DNA of 64,000 nucleotides from Leptospiraceae bacterium (GTDB lineage Bacteria; Spirochaetota; Leptospiria; Leptospirales; Leptonemataceae): the NCBI GenBank assembly GCA_026418015.1, contig JAOACE010000013.1, positions 1 to 64,000 on the forward strand. The letters are read 5' to 3'. A program made the translations under genes and the position numbers. Position 1 is the first letter of the stretch; each line of letters opens with the position of its first letter. Of this stretch, positions 35,310 through 44,154 are shown piece after piece. Below the pieces are notes generated by a model. It worked only from the letters and a program-made list of their open reading frames with translations, did no database searches and was not told where the DNA came from.

Positions 35310-37277
35310 TTATTCTTTATACATTTCTTGGATTTGCTTTGCATATTTTTCGAATACTTTATTTCTTTTAACTTTCATCGTTTCGGTCATTTCTACACCT
35401 TTTTTTAATTCTTCGGGGATGATGTAAAAATGTGTTACACGTTCAAAAGCTTTAAACCCATTTTTAGAAGAAACCTCTTCTTTTAGGATTTCGGAAAATA
35501 AATGCTGAACTTCTTTTATATGATTCCATTCTTCGAGATTGTCTGGTAATTGTACTTTTGCTTTTAACTCTTCTTTTACTCTTTCTACATTTGGATAAAT
35601 CAGAACCCCTAATGATTTTTGATCTTGACCGACGACCACTGCTTGTTGAATAAATGGATTACTTGTTAAACGAACTTCTATGGGTTCTGGTTCAACATTT
35701 TCTCCACCAGCTAATACGATCGTATCTTTTGCCCTTCCAGCAAATTTAATTTCGCCCGTAGTAGTCCATACAAAAATATCTCCTGAATTTAACCAGCCAT
35801 CTTTAAGTACTTCTTCGGTTTTTTCGGGCATTTTGTAGTAACCTTTCATCACATGTGGTCCTTTATGCCAAGCAACTCCCTTAACACCTGGTTTCGTAAT
35901 GATTCTTCCAAATTCATCTCTTAATTGGACATGAGCACCTGGTAGAGGTGGACCGACGCAATCCCTTTTAGGCCATGGTAAACGCCCCATGATGCATACA
36001 GCTGTAGTTTCTGTCATACCATAGGCGTCCACAATGGGTATACCACAATAGCGAAAAAAATCTGCAATATGAACAGGCAATGCCCCAGCACCGGACAATG
36101 CAAAACGAAGTTTACCTCCAAAAATATCTCTTATTCGAGAGAGAATTTTTCGCGCAGGAAGAATCAATGGTGCAGATAATATTAAACCAATAACTGCAAT
36201 GGATTTTCTTAATAACTTATCTTGTAATGTCTCTTCTTCTGTTAAGGCAACTCTATCGAGTAAATGATCCAAAGAATCCATGTATAAACCAGCAATGTTT
36301 AACGCAAAATGAAAAATCTTTTGATTCTTTTCGGGTTGCTTCCGTAAGTTATCGTGAATTCTTTTATATAATTGCTCCCATACTCTTGGAACAGAAACCA
36401 AAAAAGTCGGTTTGATGGTCTGCAAGTCATTCGCTAACATCATCACATTAGAATTTGCAATACTTGCACCACACGCGATTAGAGTAAATTCCAGAACCCT
36501 TTCTGCAATATGCCATGGCGGTAGAAAGACCACTACTCTGTCTTCTTCGGAAATCGGCGAAACTAATTGAATCTGAGAAATTTCCCAACAAAAATTTCTA
36601 TGGGTTAACATCACACCTTTGGGAGTTCCTGTCGTTCCACTTGTGTAGATGATAGTTGCTAAATCGTCTGGTTGGATGGATTCTCCTCTTCTTCGAATTT
36701 CTTCTTCTCCTTTGATTCGAAGTAATTCATATCCTTTGTTAATGATATCGATCAAAAAATAAAAGTTGATGTTTCCATTTTTAGAAGATTTCCCCATTCT
36801 TAAGCGATTTTCTTCTATTTCTTCGATAATCTTCTCGTAATTCTTGTATTTTTCTGGTCCTTCTATGGAGATAATCGTATGAACATTCGGTAATTCTCCA
36901 ATACAATCTGCCAACTTCCTTAACATCTTTTCGTGTTCTACAATAACAATAGGAGCTTCTGCATGATTCAATATATATGTGATATCTTGCTCAGTTGCAT
37001 CAGTTCCCCTTGGCACATCTACACATCCAATAGTATCTATTGCAAAACATAACAATGTCCATTCATATCGATTATCGCACAACAATGCGATGCGATCGCC
37101 CTTTTTAACACCGAGTTCATAGATAAAAAAGGATTGAATACTCTTCATATCAGAACGCCAATTTGCATAAGAAACTGCACCAAATTCTTGTTTATCCAAC
37201 CGAACCCAAAAACATGGACGTTCTGCATGAGTTGAAACTGTATCTTTAATCAAATGGTACAAAGAAAACTTTTCCAT
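35310..37277 (-). CDS. Long-chain fatty acyl-CoA synthetase
   Basis: A 655-residue AMP-binding enzyme that activates long-chain fatty acids to acyl-CoA. Motifs: IYTSGTTGTPKGVMLTH (P-loop), DAYGMTETTAVCIMG, the LNSGDIF and FAGRAKDTIVLAGGENVEPEPIE hinge. The length (~650) and inserted segment around 310-390 match long-chain/very-long-chain synthetases (FadD15-like in other phyla). It follows the DUF374 acyltransferase by 80 bp on the same strand and precedes the tetR/yaaA pair. It would feed the acyl-CoA pool used by beta-oxidation or phospholipid synthesis. Confidence 0.93.
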   Translation of the reverse strand: MEKFSLYHLIKDTVSTHAERPCFWVRLDKQEFGAVSYANWRSDMKSIQSFFIYELGVKKGDRIALLCDNRYEWTLLCFAIDTIGCVDVPRGTDATEQDITYILNHAEAPIVIVEHEKMLRKLADCIGELPNVHTIISIEGPEKYKNYEKIIEEIEENRLRMGKSSKNGNINFYFLIDIINKGYELLRIKGEEEIRRRGESIQPDDLATIIYTSGTTGTPKGVMLTHRNFCWEISQIQLVSPISEEDRVVVFLPPWHIAERVLEFTLIACGASIANSNVMMLANDLQTIKPTFLVSVPRVWEQLYKRIHDNLRKQPEKNQKIFHFALNIAGLYMDSLDHLLDRVALTEEETLQDKLLRKSIAVIGLILSAPLILPARKILSRIRDIFGGKLRFALSGAGALPVHIADFFRYCGIPIVDAYGMTETTAVCIMGRLPWPKRDCVGPPLPGAHVQLRDEFGRIITKPGVKGVAWHKGPHVMKGYYKMPEKTEEVLKDGWLNSGDIFVWTTTGEIKFAGRAKDTIVLAGGENVEPEPIEVRLTSNPFIQQAVVVGQDQKSLGVLIYPNVERVKEELKAKVQLPDNLEEWNHIKEVQHLFSEILKEEVSSKNGFKAFERVTHFYIIPEELKKGVEMTETMKVKRNKVFEKYAKQIQEMYKE

Positions 37278-37356
37278 AATTCATTCTCCATCGAAAATTT
37301 AACAAAATTATTTAAAATAACCAAGTCAACAATACTTTTAATCAAACTAATTGTCA

Positions 37357-38031
37357 TTATTTATTTTGAATTAGTTCTTCGCGTTTTTTTTCTGCTTTAT
37401 ATAAATTCTCCATCATCCGATTTTCTACTAGTTGCCGATAGTGTTCAAAGTTTTGCTCATCTAAATTGGGTGGAATAAAAATGGGTTCACCATAACTTAC
37501 AATGATCGTATTAAATAAAGCGGGAATCCGCATAGCATCCCAAGATTTAGCCTTTTTTTGTTTGATTGATTCGTGATGAAACGGTATGATAGGTATCCCT
37601 GTCTGAGAAGCAAGAGTAATAATGCCAGGTTGTAATTTAAATGCAGGACCTCTTGGACCATCTGGTGTAATTAAAATTCTTTTTCCTTCTCGTGCAATCT
37701 TGATCAAAACCTTAAGAGCCTGAATTCCTCCTTTAGAAGAGCTTCCTCTTACACTATGATTATTAAATCGTTTTACAATTCGATTGATTAATTCGCCATC
37801 TCTTGATTGAGAAATAAGTATGTATAAATCCATATCGCGGATCAAAATTGGTCCTGTAAATGCATTACAATGCCATAAAGAAAGTATAAAAGGTTTTTTT
37901 TCTTCTAAATAAGGTTCTATGTATTCTTTGTTTAGGTAGATTACGCGAGAGGTTTTCATCAAAATTTTTAAATAATACGGTAATAAAAAAATTACTATAT
38001 CTTCGATAATTTTTTTGAACTGTTTTTTCAT
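37357..38031 (-). CDS. DUF374/lysophospholipid acyltransferase-like protein
   Basis: A 224-residue LPLAT-superfamily protein of the DUF374 group. The acyltransferase-like motif is LSLWHCNAFTG (Cys replaces Asp of the HxxxxD motif, here H-C-N-A-F), followed by SQSRDGELI, FNNHSVRGSSSKGG, LITPDGPRGPAFKLQPG and PIIPFH. DUF374 members are suggested to acylate lipids, including lipid A-related or lysolipid substrates. A basic amphipathic N-terminus may contact the membrane. Downstream, 80 bp away, is the acyl-CoA synthetase. Divergent from marC. Confidence 0.88.
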   Translation of the reverse strand: MKKQFKKIIEDIVIFLLPYYLKILMKTSRVIYLNKEYIEPYLEEKKPFILSLWHCNAFTGPILIRDMDLYILISQSRDGELINRIVKRFNNHSVRGSSSKGGIQALKVLIKIAREGKRILITPDGPRGPAFKLQPGIITLASQTGIPIIPFHHESIKQKKAKSWDAMRIPALFNTIIVSYGEPIFIPPNLDEQNFEHYRQLVENRMMENLYKAEKKREELIQNK

Positions 38032-38115
38032 CCAAGGACAATAAAAGTAAAAAAAATATACGAATCAAGTAAAAACAATTGCTTTTAACAAACAAAAGAA
38101 AAAACCTATATTTAT

Positions 38116-38724
38116 ATGTGGGAAGAATTTTTATCAACGACATTAGTTCTTTTTTTTGTGATGGATCCCATCGGAAATATCCCTCTATTTTTGAATGTTT
38201 TAGAAAAAATCCCCATCGAAAAACGAAAATGGATTATAACAAGAGAAATTACTTTTGCTATGCTAATTTTAATATTATTTTTGTATACAGGCGATGCAAT
38301 TTTAAAATATCTTAGTATTTCGCAATTTTCTTTAAAGATTTCTGGAAGTATTCTTTTATTTTTAATATCCATGCGAATGATTTTTCCCCCACCATCTCAT
38401 CAACATGGTGCTACATTATTTGGTGATTTACCCGAAGGTGAACCTTTCTTGTTTCCCTTAGCAATTCCTTTTTTGGCTGGTCCATCTGCCATCATTACAG
38501 TAATTGTTCTTTCGAATCAAGACCCAAGCAAAATCCATCTCTGGTTGTTAGCAATTATAGTAAGTTGTATTCTGTCGTTATTCATCCTTCTTTCTTCTAA
38601 TTTGATTGCAAAATTCGCCGGCAAAAAAGGCATATTCGCAACAGAAAAACTTATGGGGATGATACTTATCGCAATTTCTACTGAAATGTTTTTAAAAGGC
38701 ATAAAAGAATTTCTAAATCAATAA
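38116..38724 (+). CDS. MarC-family integral membrane protein
   Basis: A 202-residue protein with about six membrane helices and the MarC signature: FVMDPIGNIPLFLN near the start and FPLAIPFLAGPSAIITVIVL in the middle. The biological role of MarC proteins remains undefined despite the historical name (multiple antibiotic resistance). The ATG has no evident ribosome site. Divergent from the DUF374 gene across 84 bp. Confidence 0.92.
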   Translation: MWEEFLSTTLVLFFVMDPIGNIPLFLNVLEKIPIEKRKWIITREITFAMLILILFLYTGDAILKYLSISQFSLKISGSILLFLISMRMIFPPPSHQHGATLFGDLPEGEPFLFPLAIPFLAGPSAIITVIVLSNQDPSKIHLWLLAIIVSCILSLFILLSSNLIAKFAGKKGIFATEKLMGMILIAISTEMFLKGIKEFLNQ

Positions 38725-38765
38725 AAAATATTTACAAAAATCATTGAGTAAAAATAATATTTTTT

Positions 38766-39248
38766 ATGAAATTTCCAACAGACGAAATCCAAACTTTGAT
38801 ATTCGAATATCTCGAAGGGCCAAAAATCTTAGAAGAATCTTTATTAGGAATGTCCAAAGAAGATATGCTTAAAAGACCCATAGAAGGAAAGTGGTCTACC
38901 TTAGAGGTGATTTGTCATATCGCGGATATGGAAATTGTCTATGCAGATAGAATTAAAAGAATTCTTGCAGAAGAACGTCCCACTTTGTTTAGCGCAAATC
39001 CTAGCCATTTTGCAAAATCTTTGTATTATCACGACAGAGAGCCAACAGAAGAATTACATTTAATCTATTCGATAAGAAATCACATTGCAAAAATTCTAAA
39101 AAAATTAGAAGAACACCACTGGCATAGAATCGGTATTCATTCCGAAATAGGAGAAATTACTCTATTAAAAATCGTAAAAAATATTACTTTACACATTCCT
39201 CATCATGTTCAATTTATTCTGGAAAAAAAGGAAAAACTAAAAAAATGA
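38766..39248 (+). CDS. DinB-family protein
   Basis: A 160-residue four-helix DinB/YfiT-like protein. Visible metal ligands: VICHIADME (His), and the paired LHIPHHVQFIL near the C-terminus, as in DinB proteins that bind a metal through three His. WSTLEVICHIADMEIVYADRIKRIL is the typical segment. The function of most members is unknown (some are thiol-transferases or hydrolases). The stop overlaps the next start (ATGA 39245-39248). Confidence 0.85.
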   Translation: MKFPTDEIQTLIFEYLEGPKILEESLLGMSKEDMLKRPIEGKWSTLEVICHIADMEIVYADRIKRILAEERPTLFSANPSHFAKSLYYHDREPTEELHLIYSIRNHIAKILKKLEEHHWHRIGIHSEIGEITLLKIVKNITLHIPHHVQFILEKKEKLKK

Positions 39249-39829
39249 ATCACTACAAAAAACTTGCTTTTATCGTTATATTCCTGTTGATAGCTAGTTT
39301 TTCCTTTTATTTTTTTTATTCGCCGCGATTTAGTATTTATTTAATTCAAGAATCAATTACCAAAAAAGATAAAGAAGCATTTTTAAAATATGTCGATGTA
39401 GACTTACTGCTCGAAAACTTTGTCCAACAAATCATACTAAAAGAAGTAGAATTAAAAAAATCAGAAAATCCTATACAAAAATTCAAATCTTATATAAAAA
39501 AAGAAATTTTAGAAAATATCCAACCTACTCTAAAAAATTTTCTAAAAGAATCTCTTTTAGCTTATTTTGATCATTCTATACCAGAAAAGCTTCCATCGTT
39601 TTACCGAAAAGAATGGGATGTAATTCCTACGTTGATTTATATTAATACCCAATATAAAATCAAAAAAATTGAATACGAAAATCCCCACACTGCCATCGTA
39701 GAATACAAAATATTTCTTAAAGATCAAACAACTTATAATTTAAAGCTTAAATTCGAAAGGAAAAACTTTTACTGGAAATTAATTGCAATTCCCAACCTTT
39801 ACGATTTTATACTAAAACTGAATGAATAG
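39245..39829 (+). CDS. DUF2939-like membrane-anchored protein
   Basis: A 194-residue protein with a single N-terminal membrane helix (residues ~7-26), then SPRFSIYLIQESITKKDKEAFLKYVDVDLLLENF. This is the arrangement of DUF2939 (SPY-type segment, helices, then a beta-sheet tail), a periplasmic domain of unknown function. It overlaps the DinB gene by 4 bp, so both are coexpressed. Its stop is 3 bp from the converging MarR gene. Confidence 0.65.
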   Translation: MNHYKKLAFIVIFLLIASFSFYFFYSPRFSIYLIQESITKKDKEAFLKYVDVDLLLENFVQQIILKEVELKKSENPIQKFKSYIKKEILENIQPTLKNFLKESLLAYFDHSIPEKLPSFYRKEWDVIPTLIYINTQYKIKKIEYENPHTAIVEYKIFLKDQTTYNLKLKFERKNFYWKLIAIPNLYDFILKLNE

Positions 39830-39831
39830 CA

Positions 39832-40419
39832 TTACTCTTTTTCTTGATAATCTTTGCAATCAATTTGAATCTCTTTTTTATTCAGCTTTTTTTCTAGATA
39901 TTTACAATAGTAGGATTGATCTTGAAGTTGAAAAAACCTACAATTAAAGCACATCTTTTGAGTATCAATAAATTTTAATTTATAAGAATTATAAATAAAA
40001 TTATAAATAAATTCAAATAAATCTTCGTTAGATAAATTTGTTTTTTTCAATAAAGGTAAAAATATTTTATAAAAATCCTTTAACTCTTTTGCTATCTTTT
40101 TTCCTTTTGGAGTTAAGTGAATATATTTTTTTCTTTGATCCTTTTGATCCACGATACGTTCTATAAGAGTTTTTTGTTCTAAGGTTTTTAACGATTTACT
40201 CAACGTAGTTTTATCGATAGAAATCATGCTTTGCAAATCTTTTTGGGTAAGCCTTGTATGTTTCTGGAGGGAAAGAAGAACCAAACTTTGTGTTGGGTTC
40301 AGCTGATATTTTAGACTTTCCCTCCATAATTGAATTCTAAATATTTCGGAAATTCTCTCCAATCCTTCGATAATTTTTATTTCTAAATCAATTTCTCCAC
40401 TCACTAAAAACATAATCAT
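39832..40419 (-). CDS. MarR-family regulator with a C-terminal four-Cys motif
   Basis: About 193 residues. The winged helix-turn-helix is at ~45-115 (SLQKHTRLTQKDLQSMISIDKTTLSKSLKTL, then LIERIVDQKDQRKKYIHLTPKG). A C-terminal tail holds CFNCRFF, YYCKYLE and IDCKDY (C-x2-C-x11-C-x15-C), a likely metal or redox site seen in a subgroup of MarR regulators. The start lies inside the P460 cytochrome gene, so ATG 40419 or 40413 is uncertain. The two genes overlap by 32 bp, and an inverted repeat in the promoter ahead of the cytochrome fits as its operator. Confidence 0.85.
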   Translation of the reverse strand: MIMFLVSGEIDLEIKIIEGLERISEIFRIQLWRESLKYQLNPTQSLVLLSLQKHTRLTQKDLQSMISIDKTTLSKSLKTLEQKTLIERIVDQKDQRKKYIHLTPKGKKIAKELKDFYKIFLPLLKKTNLSNEDLFEFIYNFIYNSYKLKFIDTQKMCFNCRFFQLQDQSYYCKYLEKKLNKKEIQIDCKDYQEKE

Positions 40420-40873
40420 TTTTTTCTACGGATTTGTGGCAAGCAAAACATTGATTGACTGCATCTTTTACCACTGGTTTAGAAAGATCTCCTTCTGCAA
40501 AAGCTTGAAATTCCCAATTTCCTGTATCTTTGTTTTTATTGGTCTTTTTCATGTAGGCAAGAACTTTACGTTTTCCTTCTGCCACTGCATTGTCTTTTTT
40601 TACAACTTCCATAAGATCAAAAACTATCAACGCACCTTCGGGGAATTTTGTTTTGTTTTTGTATGCTTGATATGCCTTTTCGTTTGCATAGATATGATGA
40701 ATTCCCCCAAAATCTTTATACAATGGATGTCCTTCTTCTAATATAAGTGTTTTAATATGATAGAACTGGCGATAATCTTTTAAATCATCCTTTTTTGGTT
40801 GAGCTTCTTGATCCTTAACACAATACCCCAAAAACCCTATCAATATTATAAGCATAAACATTTTTTTTGTCAT
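40388..40873 (-). CDS. P460-type cytochrome lipoprotein
   Basis: A 161-residue lipoprotein (lipobox GFLGYC) with one heme c site, CFACH, near the C-terminus, followed by DYVFSEWR. The body (GGIHHIYANEKAYQAYK, GALIVFDLMEV, KVLAYMKKTNK, GNWEFQAFAEGD) is the cytochrome P460 fold. P460s oxidise hydroxylamine with NO as a product or intermediate, or detoxify nitrogen oxides; the crosslinked lysine cannot be confirmed from sequence. A MarR regulator overlaps its 3' end and a 19-bp inverted repeat plus extended -10 box lies just upstream, so expression is probably MarR-controlled. Confidence 0.83.
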   Translation of the reverse strand: MTKKMFMLIILIGFLGYCVKDQEAQPKKDDLKDYRQFYHIKTLILEEGHPLYKDFGGIHHIYANEKAYQAYKNKTKFPEGALIVFDLMEVVKKDNAVAEGKRKVLAYMKKTNKNKDTGNWEFQAFAEGDLSKPVVKDAVNQCFACHKSVEKNDYVFSEWRN

Positions 40874-40891
40874 ATATCCCTCCTGTTATTT

Positions 40892-40930
40892 TAGTTGGCA
40901 GTACCAACTATTTACAATATAATTATACCA
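40892..40930 (-). promoter_or_regulatory. P460/marR promoter with MarR-type operator
   Basis: Read on the minus strand an extended -10 box TGGTATAAT (40930-40922) precedes the inverted repeat TAGTTGG-N5-CCAACTA (40892-40910). The repeat falls across the expected transcription start, a typical repressor position. Regulation by the adjacent MarR protein is inference. Confidence 0.6.
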
Positions 40931-40951
40931 ATCAATTTTACAAGCATTTTT

Positions 40952-41254
40952 TTATTTTATTTTATAGAAAATTTCAATCAAGCATTGCTCTAAAAAGGAT
41001 TCCATGTATTTTTCTTTGGTGATTTTTGTATCCAAATCATTCCAGAAATGTGGTTCAACCGAAGAATCTAGAATAGAAATCAATTGAGATTTTAAAGCAG
41101 GTCTTTCTTTTTCTAAATACGAAAATAGTCCTACTTGTTTAATATTTTTTACTATATCTATCAGTTCGTCTTTGCTTAAATCGATTCTATAGGCATACAA
41201 ATACCAATGAACCTGATCTTTATGGATTTTTGATTTGCTATGGCTTAACTTCAT
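40952..41254 (-). CDS. Small protein of unknown function coupled to the ABC-F gene
   Basis: 100 residues from ATG 41254, which overlaps the ABC-F stop (ATGA), so the two are translationally coupled. A 14-residue longer in-frame start at 41296 would overlap the ABC-F gene more. The protein is basic at the N-terminus (MKLSHSKSKIHKDQVHW) with amphipathic helices and no recognised domain. Confidence 0.6.
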   Translation of the reverse strand: MKLSHSKSKIHKDQVHWYLYAYRIDLSKDELIDIVKNIKQVGLFSYLEKERPALKSQLISILDSSVEPHFWNDLDTKITKEKYMESFLEQCLIEIFYKIK

Positions 41255-43146
41255 AGGTTTTCTAATTCGTCTAAGCGAGATTGTAATTCGTACCACTTAT
41301 TTTCGAGTTCTTGTAAACGCTCGTTAATTCTTTGCATCTTTTCGTAATTTTCTGGTGTATGCAAATTATTTTCTTCTATAAATTGCCAGAGTTGGTCGCG
41401 TTTTTGTTCTAATTCTTTTAAGTATTTTTCCATTTCTCTTAACTCTTCTCTTAATTTGCGAATCTCTTTTTTTCGAGCTTTATACCCCATATCAAAATAT
41501 TGAATCAATGCTTTTTTATTGGAGGTAGGATCATCCGGATTAGTTATGGGTAAGGGAGAATTACCATTCTTTTTTGTTGATTTTTGTGTGGATTGTATTA
41601 AAGAATAATAAACAATTTTTGTGTCCAACGATTGATTTTGTTTTTCTATTTCTAATCGTTTATGATAAACATAATCTTCGTAATTTCCAGCATAGACTTG
41701 TATTTTTTTATCAAACACTTCGATGATCTTGGTTGCAACTGTTTTCACAAAGGTTCTATCGTGGCTTACAAAAAATACTGTGCCAGAGAATTCCTTTAAG
41801 GCTAATGCGAGACTTTCGGTTGTTTCGAAATCTAAATGGGTGTTTGGTTCGTCTAGTATCAATACATCATTTTTTTGTAAGAGTAAACCCATTAGATACA
41901 AGCGAACGCGTTCACCTCCACTTAAAACTTGCACCTTTTTTTCGAAGTCATTTTCTGTAAAGTGCATAATGCCAGCAATTTTCTTTATTTCGTTAGAAGA
42001 TATATTACCATTAGCAAATTTCAACAAAACATCGATTACTTTTATTTCTGGATCCAACTGACTTACCATTTCGTGAGAATAATATCCAATTGTTTTATTT
42101 TTTTGCCATTTATAATAACCTTCTATTGGTTCGATGAATCCAGCAATGGTTTTTAGAAACGTTGTTTTTCCTTCTCCATTAGGTCCTATGATGGCATATT
42201 TTTCTGAACCAGCCAAATAAAGTTCTACATTTTTAGAAACAACACAATTTGGATATCCCGTAGACATTTTGCATTCAAAAATAATTCCCGTTTGTTTGTA
42301 TACATCTATAAAATGAAAAAAAATCTTTCTTTCTTTGCTCAGAAAATGATCATTTAAAGGCACTTCTTGAATTCTTCGTAAAAGTTTTTCTTTTGATTTT
42401 GCCTGAGATGATTTTGTAGCTTTCGCCTTAAAGCGATTTATAAATAATTCTAACTTTTCTTTTTTCTTTTGGATTTCTTTTTGTGTTTGTATAACAGAAT
42501 CGATTTGTTTTTGCTTCCATTCTAAATATTCGTTTACATCTCCTTTATAATAATAAAAATAATTACGGGTAATTTCTAACGTATTTTCGCAAGTTCTTAA
42601 CAAAAATTCTCTATCATGAGAAATAATAAAATATCCAATTTTGCTATTTTTTAACTCCTTTAAGACATTTTCCAAAAACAATTGAGTATCTAAATCTAAA
42701 TAATTGGTTGGTTCATCTAAAAATAAAAAATCTGGTTCCGTAGATAAAACCGAGACTAATTTAACCCGCATTCTATAACCGCTAGAAATAGCTTCCATTG
42801 GTAATGTTAACAATTCCGATGTAAGACCAAACTGAAAAGAATACTTATAGCAAACCCAAGGATCTTGTTTGGATTTTTTGATAATATAATCTATCACAAC
42901 CTCGTCTTTGTTCCAATCCTCGAATTGATCTAAAAAACCCAACTTAACATTTTGATTATAGATGATTTCTCCCGAATCTGGTTGTAGTTCTTTTTTTATT
43001 AACCTATATAAAGTTGTTTTTCCGATTCCGTTTTTTCCAATTACACCGATGGTATCTTCTTGGTTAATTGTAAACGAGATGTTATCAAAGAGGGTTTTAC
43101 TTCCAATATGGTAAGATAAATTTTTTATGTCAATTAAAGGTTTCAT
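41251..43146 (-). CDS. ABC-F family ATPase (Uup-like)
   Basis: A 631-residue tandem ATPase without membrane spans. Walker A: GKNGIGKTT and GPNGEGKTT. The second signature is LSGGERVRLYLMGLLL with Walker B VLILDEPNTHLDF; the first signature is degenerate (ISSGYRMRV) beside FLFLDEPTNYLDL. The inter-domain linker is charged. A C-terminal coiled coil (~530-631) is typical of Uup-like proteins that contact ribosomes or DNA. The role may be translation or DNA repair. Coupled to a small unknown protein downstream. Confidence 0.93.
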   Translation of the reverse strand: MKPLIDIKNLSYHIGSKTLFDNISFTINQEDTIGVIGKNGIGKTTLYRLIKKELQPDSGEIIYNQNVKLGFLDQFEDWNKDEVVIDYIIKKSKQDPWVCYKYSFQFGLTSELLTLPMEAISSGYRMRVKLVSVLSTEPDFLFLDEPTNYLDLDTQLFLENVLKELKNSKIGYFIISHDREFLLRTCENTLEITRNYFYYYKGDVNEYLEWKQKQIDSVIQTQKEIQKKKEKLELFINRFKAKATKSSQAKSKEKLLRRIQEVPLNDHFLSKERKIFFHFIDVYKQTGIIFECKMSTGYPNCVVSKNVELYLAGSEKYAIIGPNGEGKTTFLKTIAGFIEPIEGYYKWQKNKTIGYYSHEMVSQLDPEIKVIDVLLKFANGNISSNEIKKIAGIMHFTENDFEKKVQVLSGGERVRLYLMGLLLQKNDVLILDEPNTHLDFETTESLALALKEFSGTVFFVSHDRTFVKTVATKIIEVFDKKIQVYAGNYEDYVYHKRLEIEKQNQSLDTKIVYYSLIQSTQKSTKKNGNSPLPITNPDDPTSNKKALIQYFDMGYKARKKEIRKLREELREMEKYLKELEQKRDQLWQFIEENNLHTPENYEKMQRINERLQELENKWYELQSRLDELENL

Positions 43147-43219
43147 AATTCAAATTTTACTTGAAATTATTAAATAAAAATAAAAAAATATAAGAAAAAA
43201 ATCACGTCAAATAAAAAAA

Positions 43220-44137
43220 ATGCAAATGGTAGAATCTTATCATAGTGTTCCAGCAACTGTTGCAGAGGAACTGATAAAAATCATTCGAATGCTAGCACGT
43301 TCTGGAAGAAAATTGTTTCGTCAATATTTAACTCAGACTATCTATAAAGGCAATTACCAACGATTGCATAGTTTAGATAAAACATCCAAGCTAATGGAAC
43401 GAATCAACCAAGCATTAAGAGATCCGAAAAAGGTACCTACCATTGGGCTAACAGCTAAAAAGATGATTGCAAAAGCATTAGAGGAATCCGATTCTGCATT
43501 GGGGGATGCATGCATCTTTTTCTTAGAAAAAATGATCGAAAATCCTTTGGTGGCATCAAGTAAAGAAGCGATTGAATTTGTCCACTTAATCCTACCACCA
43601 CTAAAAGAATTTCAATCCCTTTACGAAAATCAAAACATCAAAATCTTTGAAGAATTATTACTTACTACCCAAAAAGAAGAATTAAAAAAAATCATCGAAC
43701 CAGTAGAATTAGGTAAACATGGAAAAAAGATACAAGTTTCTCAAGAAGCAAAACTCTTAATCGAAAGAATAAAAATTGCTCAAAAATCCCAAGATATTGT
43801 TAAATGCAAAAAATATATTGCAACATACTTGATTCGTTATGGGGATCAAAACTTAGAGGATAGAAAGGTTATCGATTCCATTATAGAAGCATTCGATCAA
43901 AGCTATCCCAATTTTAAAAAAGAACTAAACGATTTTATTGCAATACAACTACATTATCAGATTTTACAAGGGGTGGTAGAAAAAAACCTAAAAAAAAGCA
44001 TCACAGCAATATCCAAATATACTCATATTTTTAGAGGGGATCCCAACATCAAATTTTACCACGAAATCGACGAATTCGAAAAAAAACTCTACGACATCAT
44101 TAACCAAAAAAACCTATGGGATGAACTTAAAAAATAA
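43220..44137 (+). CDS. Conserved helical protein of unknown function
   Basis: A 305-residue all-helical soluble protein. N-terminal VAEELIKIIRMLARSGRKLFRQYL and a Lys-rich C-terminus are visible, with no signal peptide and no motif recognised. It is divergent from the ABC-F gene and convergent with the methyltransferase. I do not recognise the family. Confidence 0.6.
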   Translation: MQMVESYHSVPATVAEELIKIIRMLARSGRKLFRQYLTQTIYKGNYQRLHSLDKTSKLMERINQALRDPKKVPTIGLTAKKMIAKALEESDSALGDACIFFLEKMIENPLVASSKEAIEFVHLILPPLKEFQSLYENQNIKIFEELLLTTQKEELKKIIEPVELGKHGKKIQVSQEAKLLIERIKIAQKSQDIVKCKKYIATYLIRYGDQNLEDRKVIDSIIEAFDQSYPNFKKELNDFIAIQLHYQILQGVVEKNLKKSITAISKYTHIFRGDPNIKFYHEIDEFEKKLYDIINQKNLWDELKK

Positions 44138-44154
44138 TTCATGGTCAAGAATGC

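Noticed and set aside
38079..38372. Several open frames on both strands around marC
   Set aside because: They are shadows of marC in other frames, with no ribosome site or recognisable domain.
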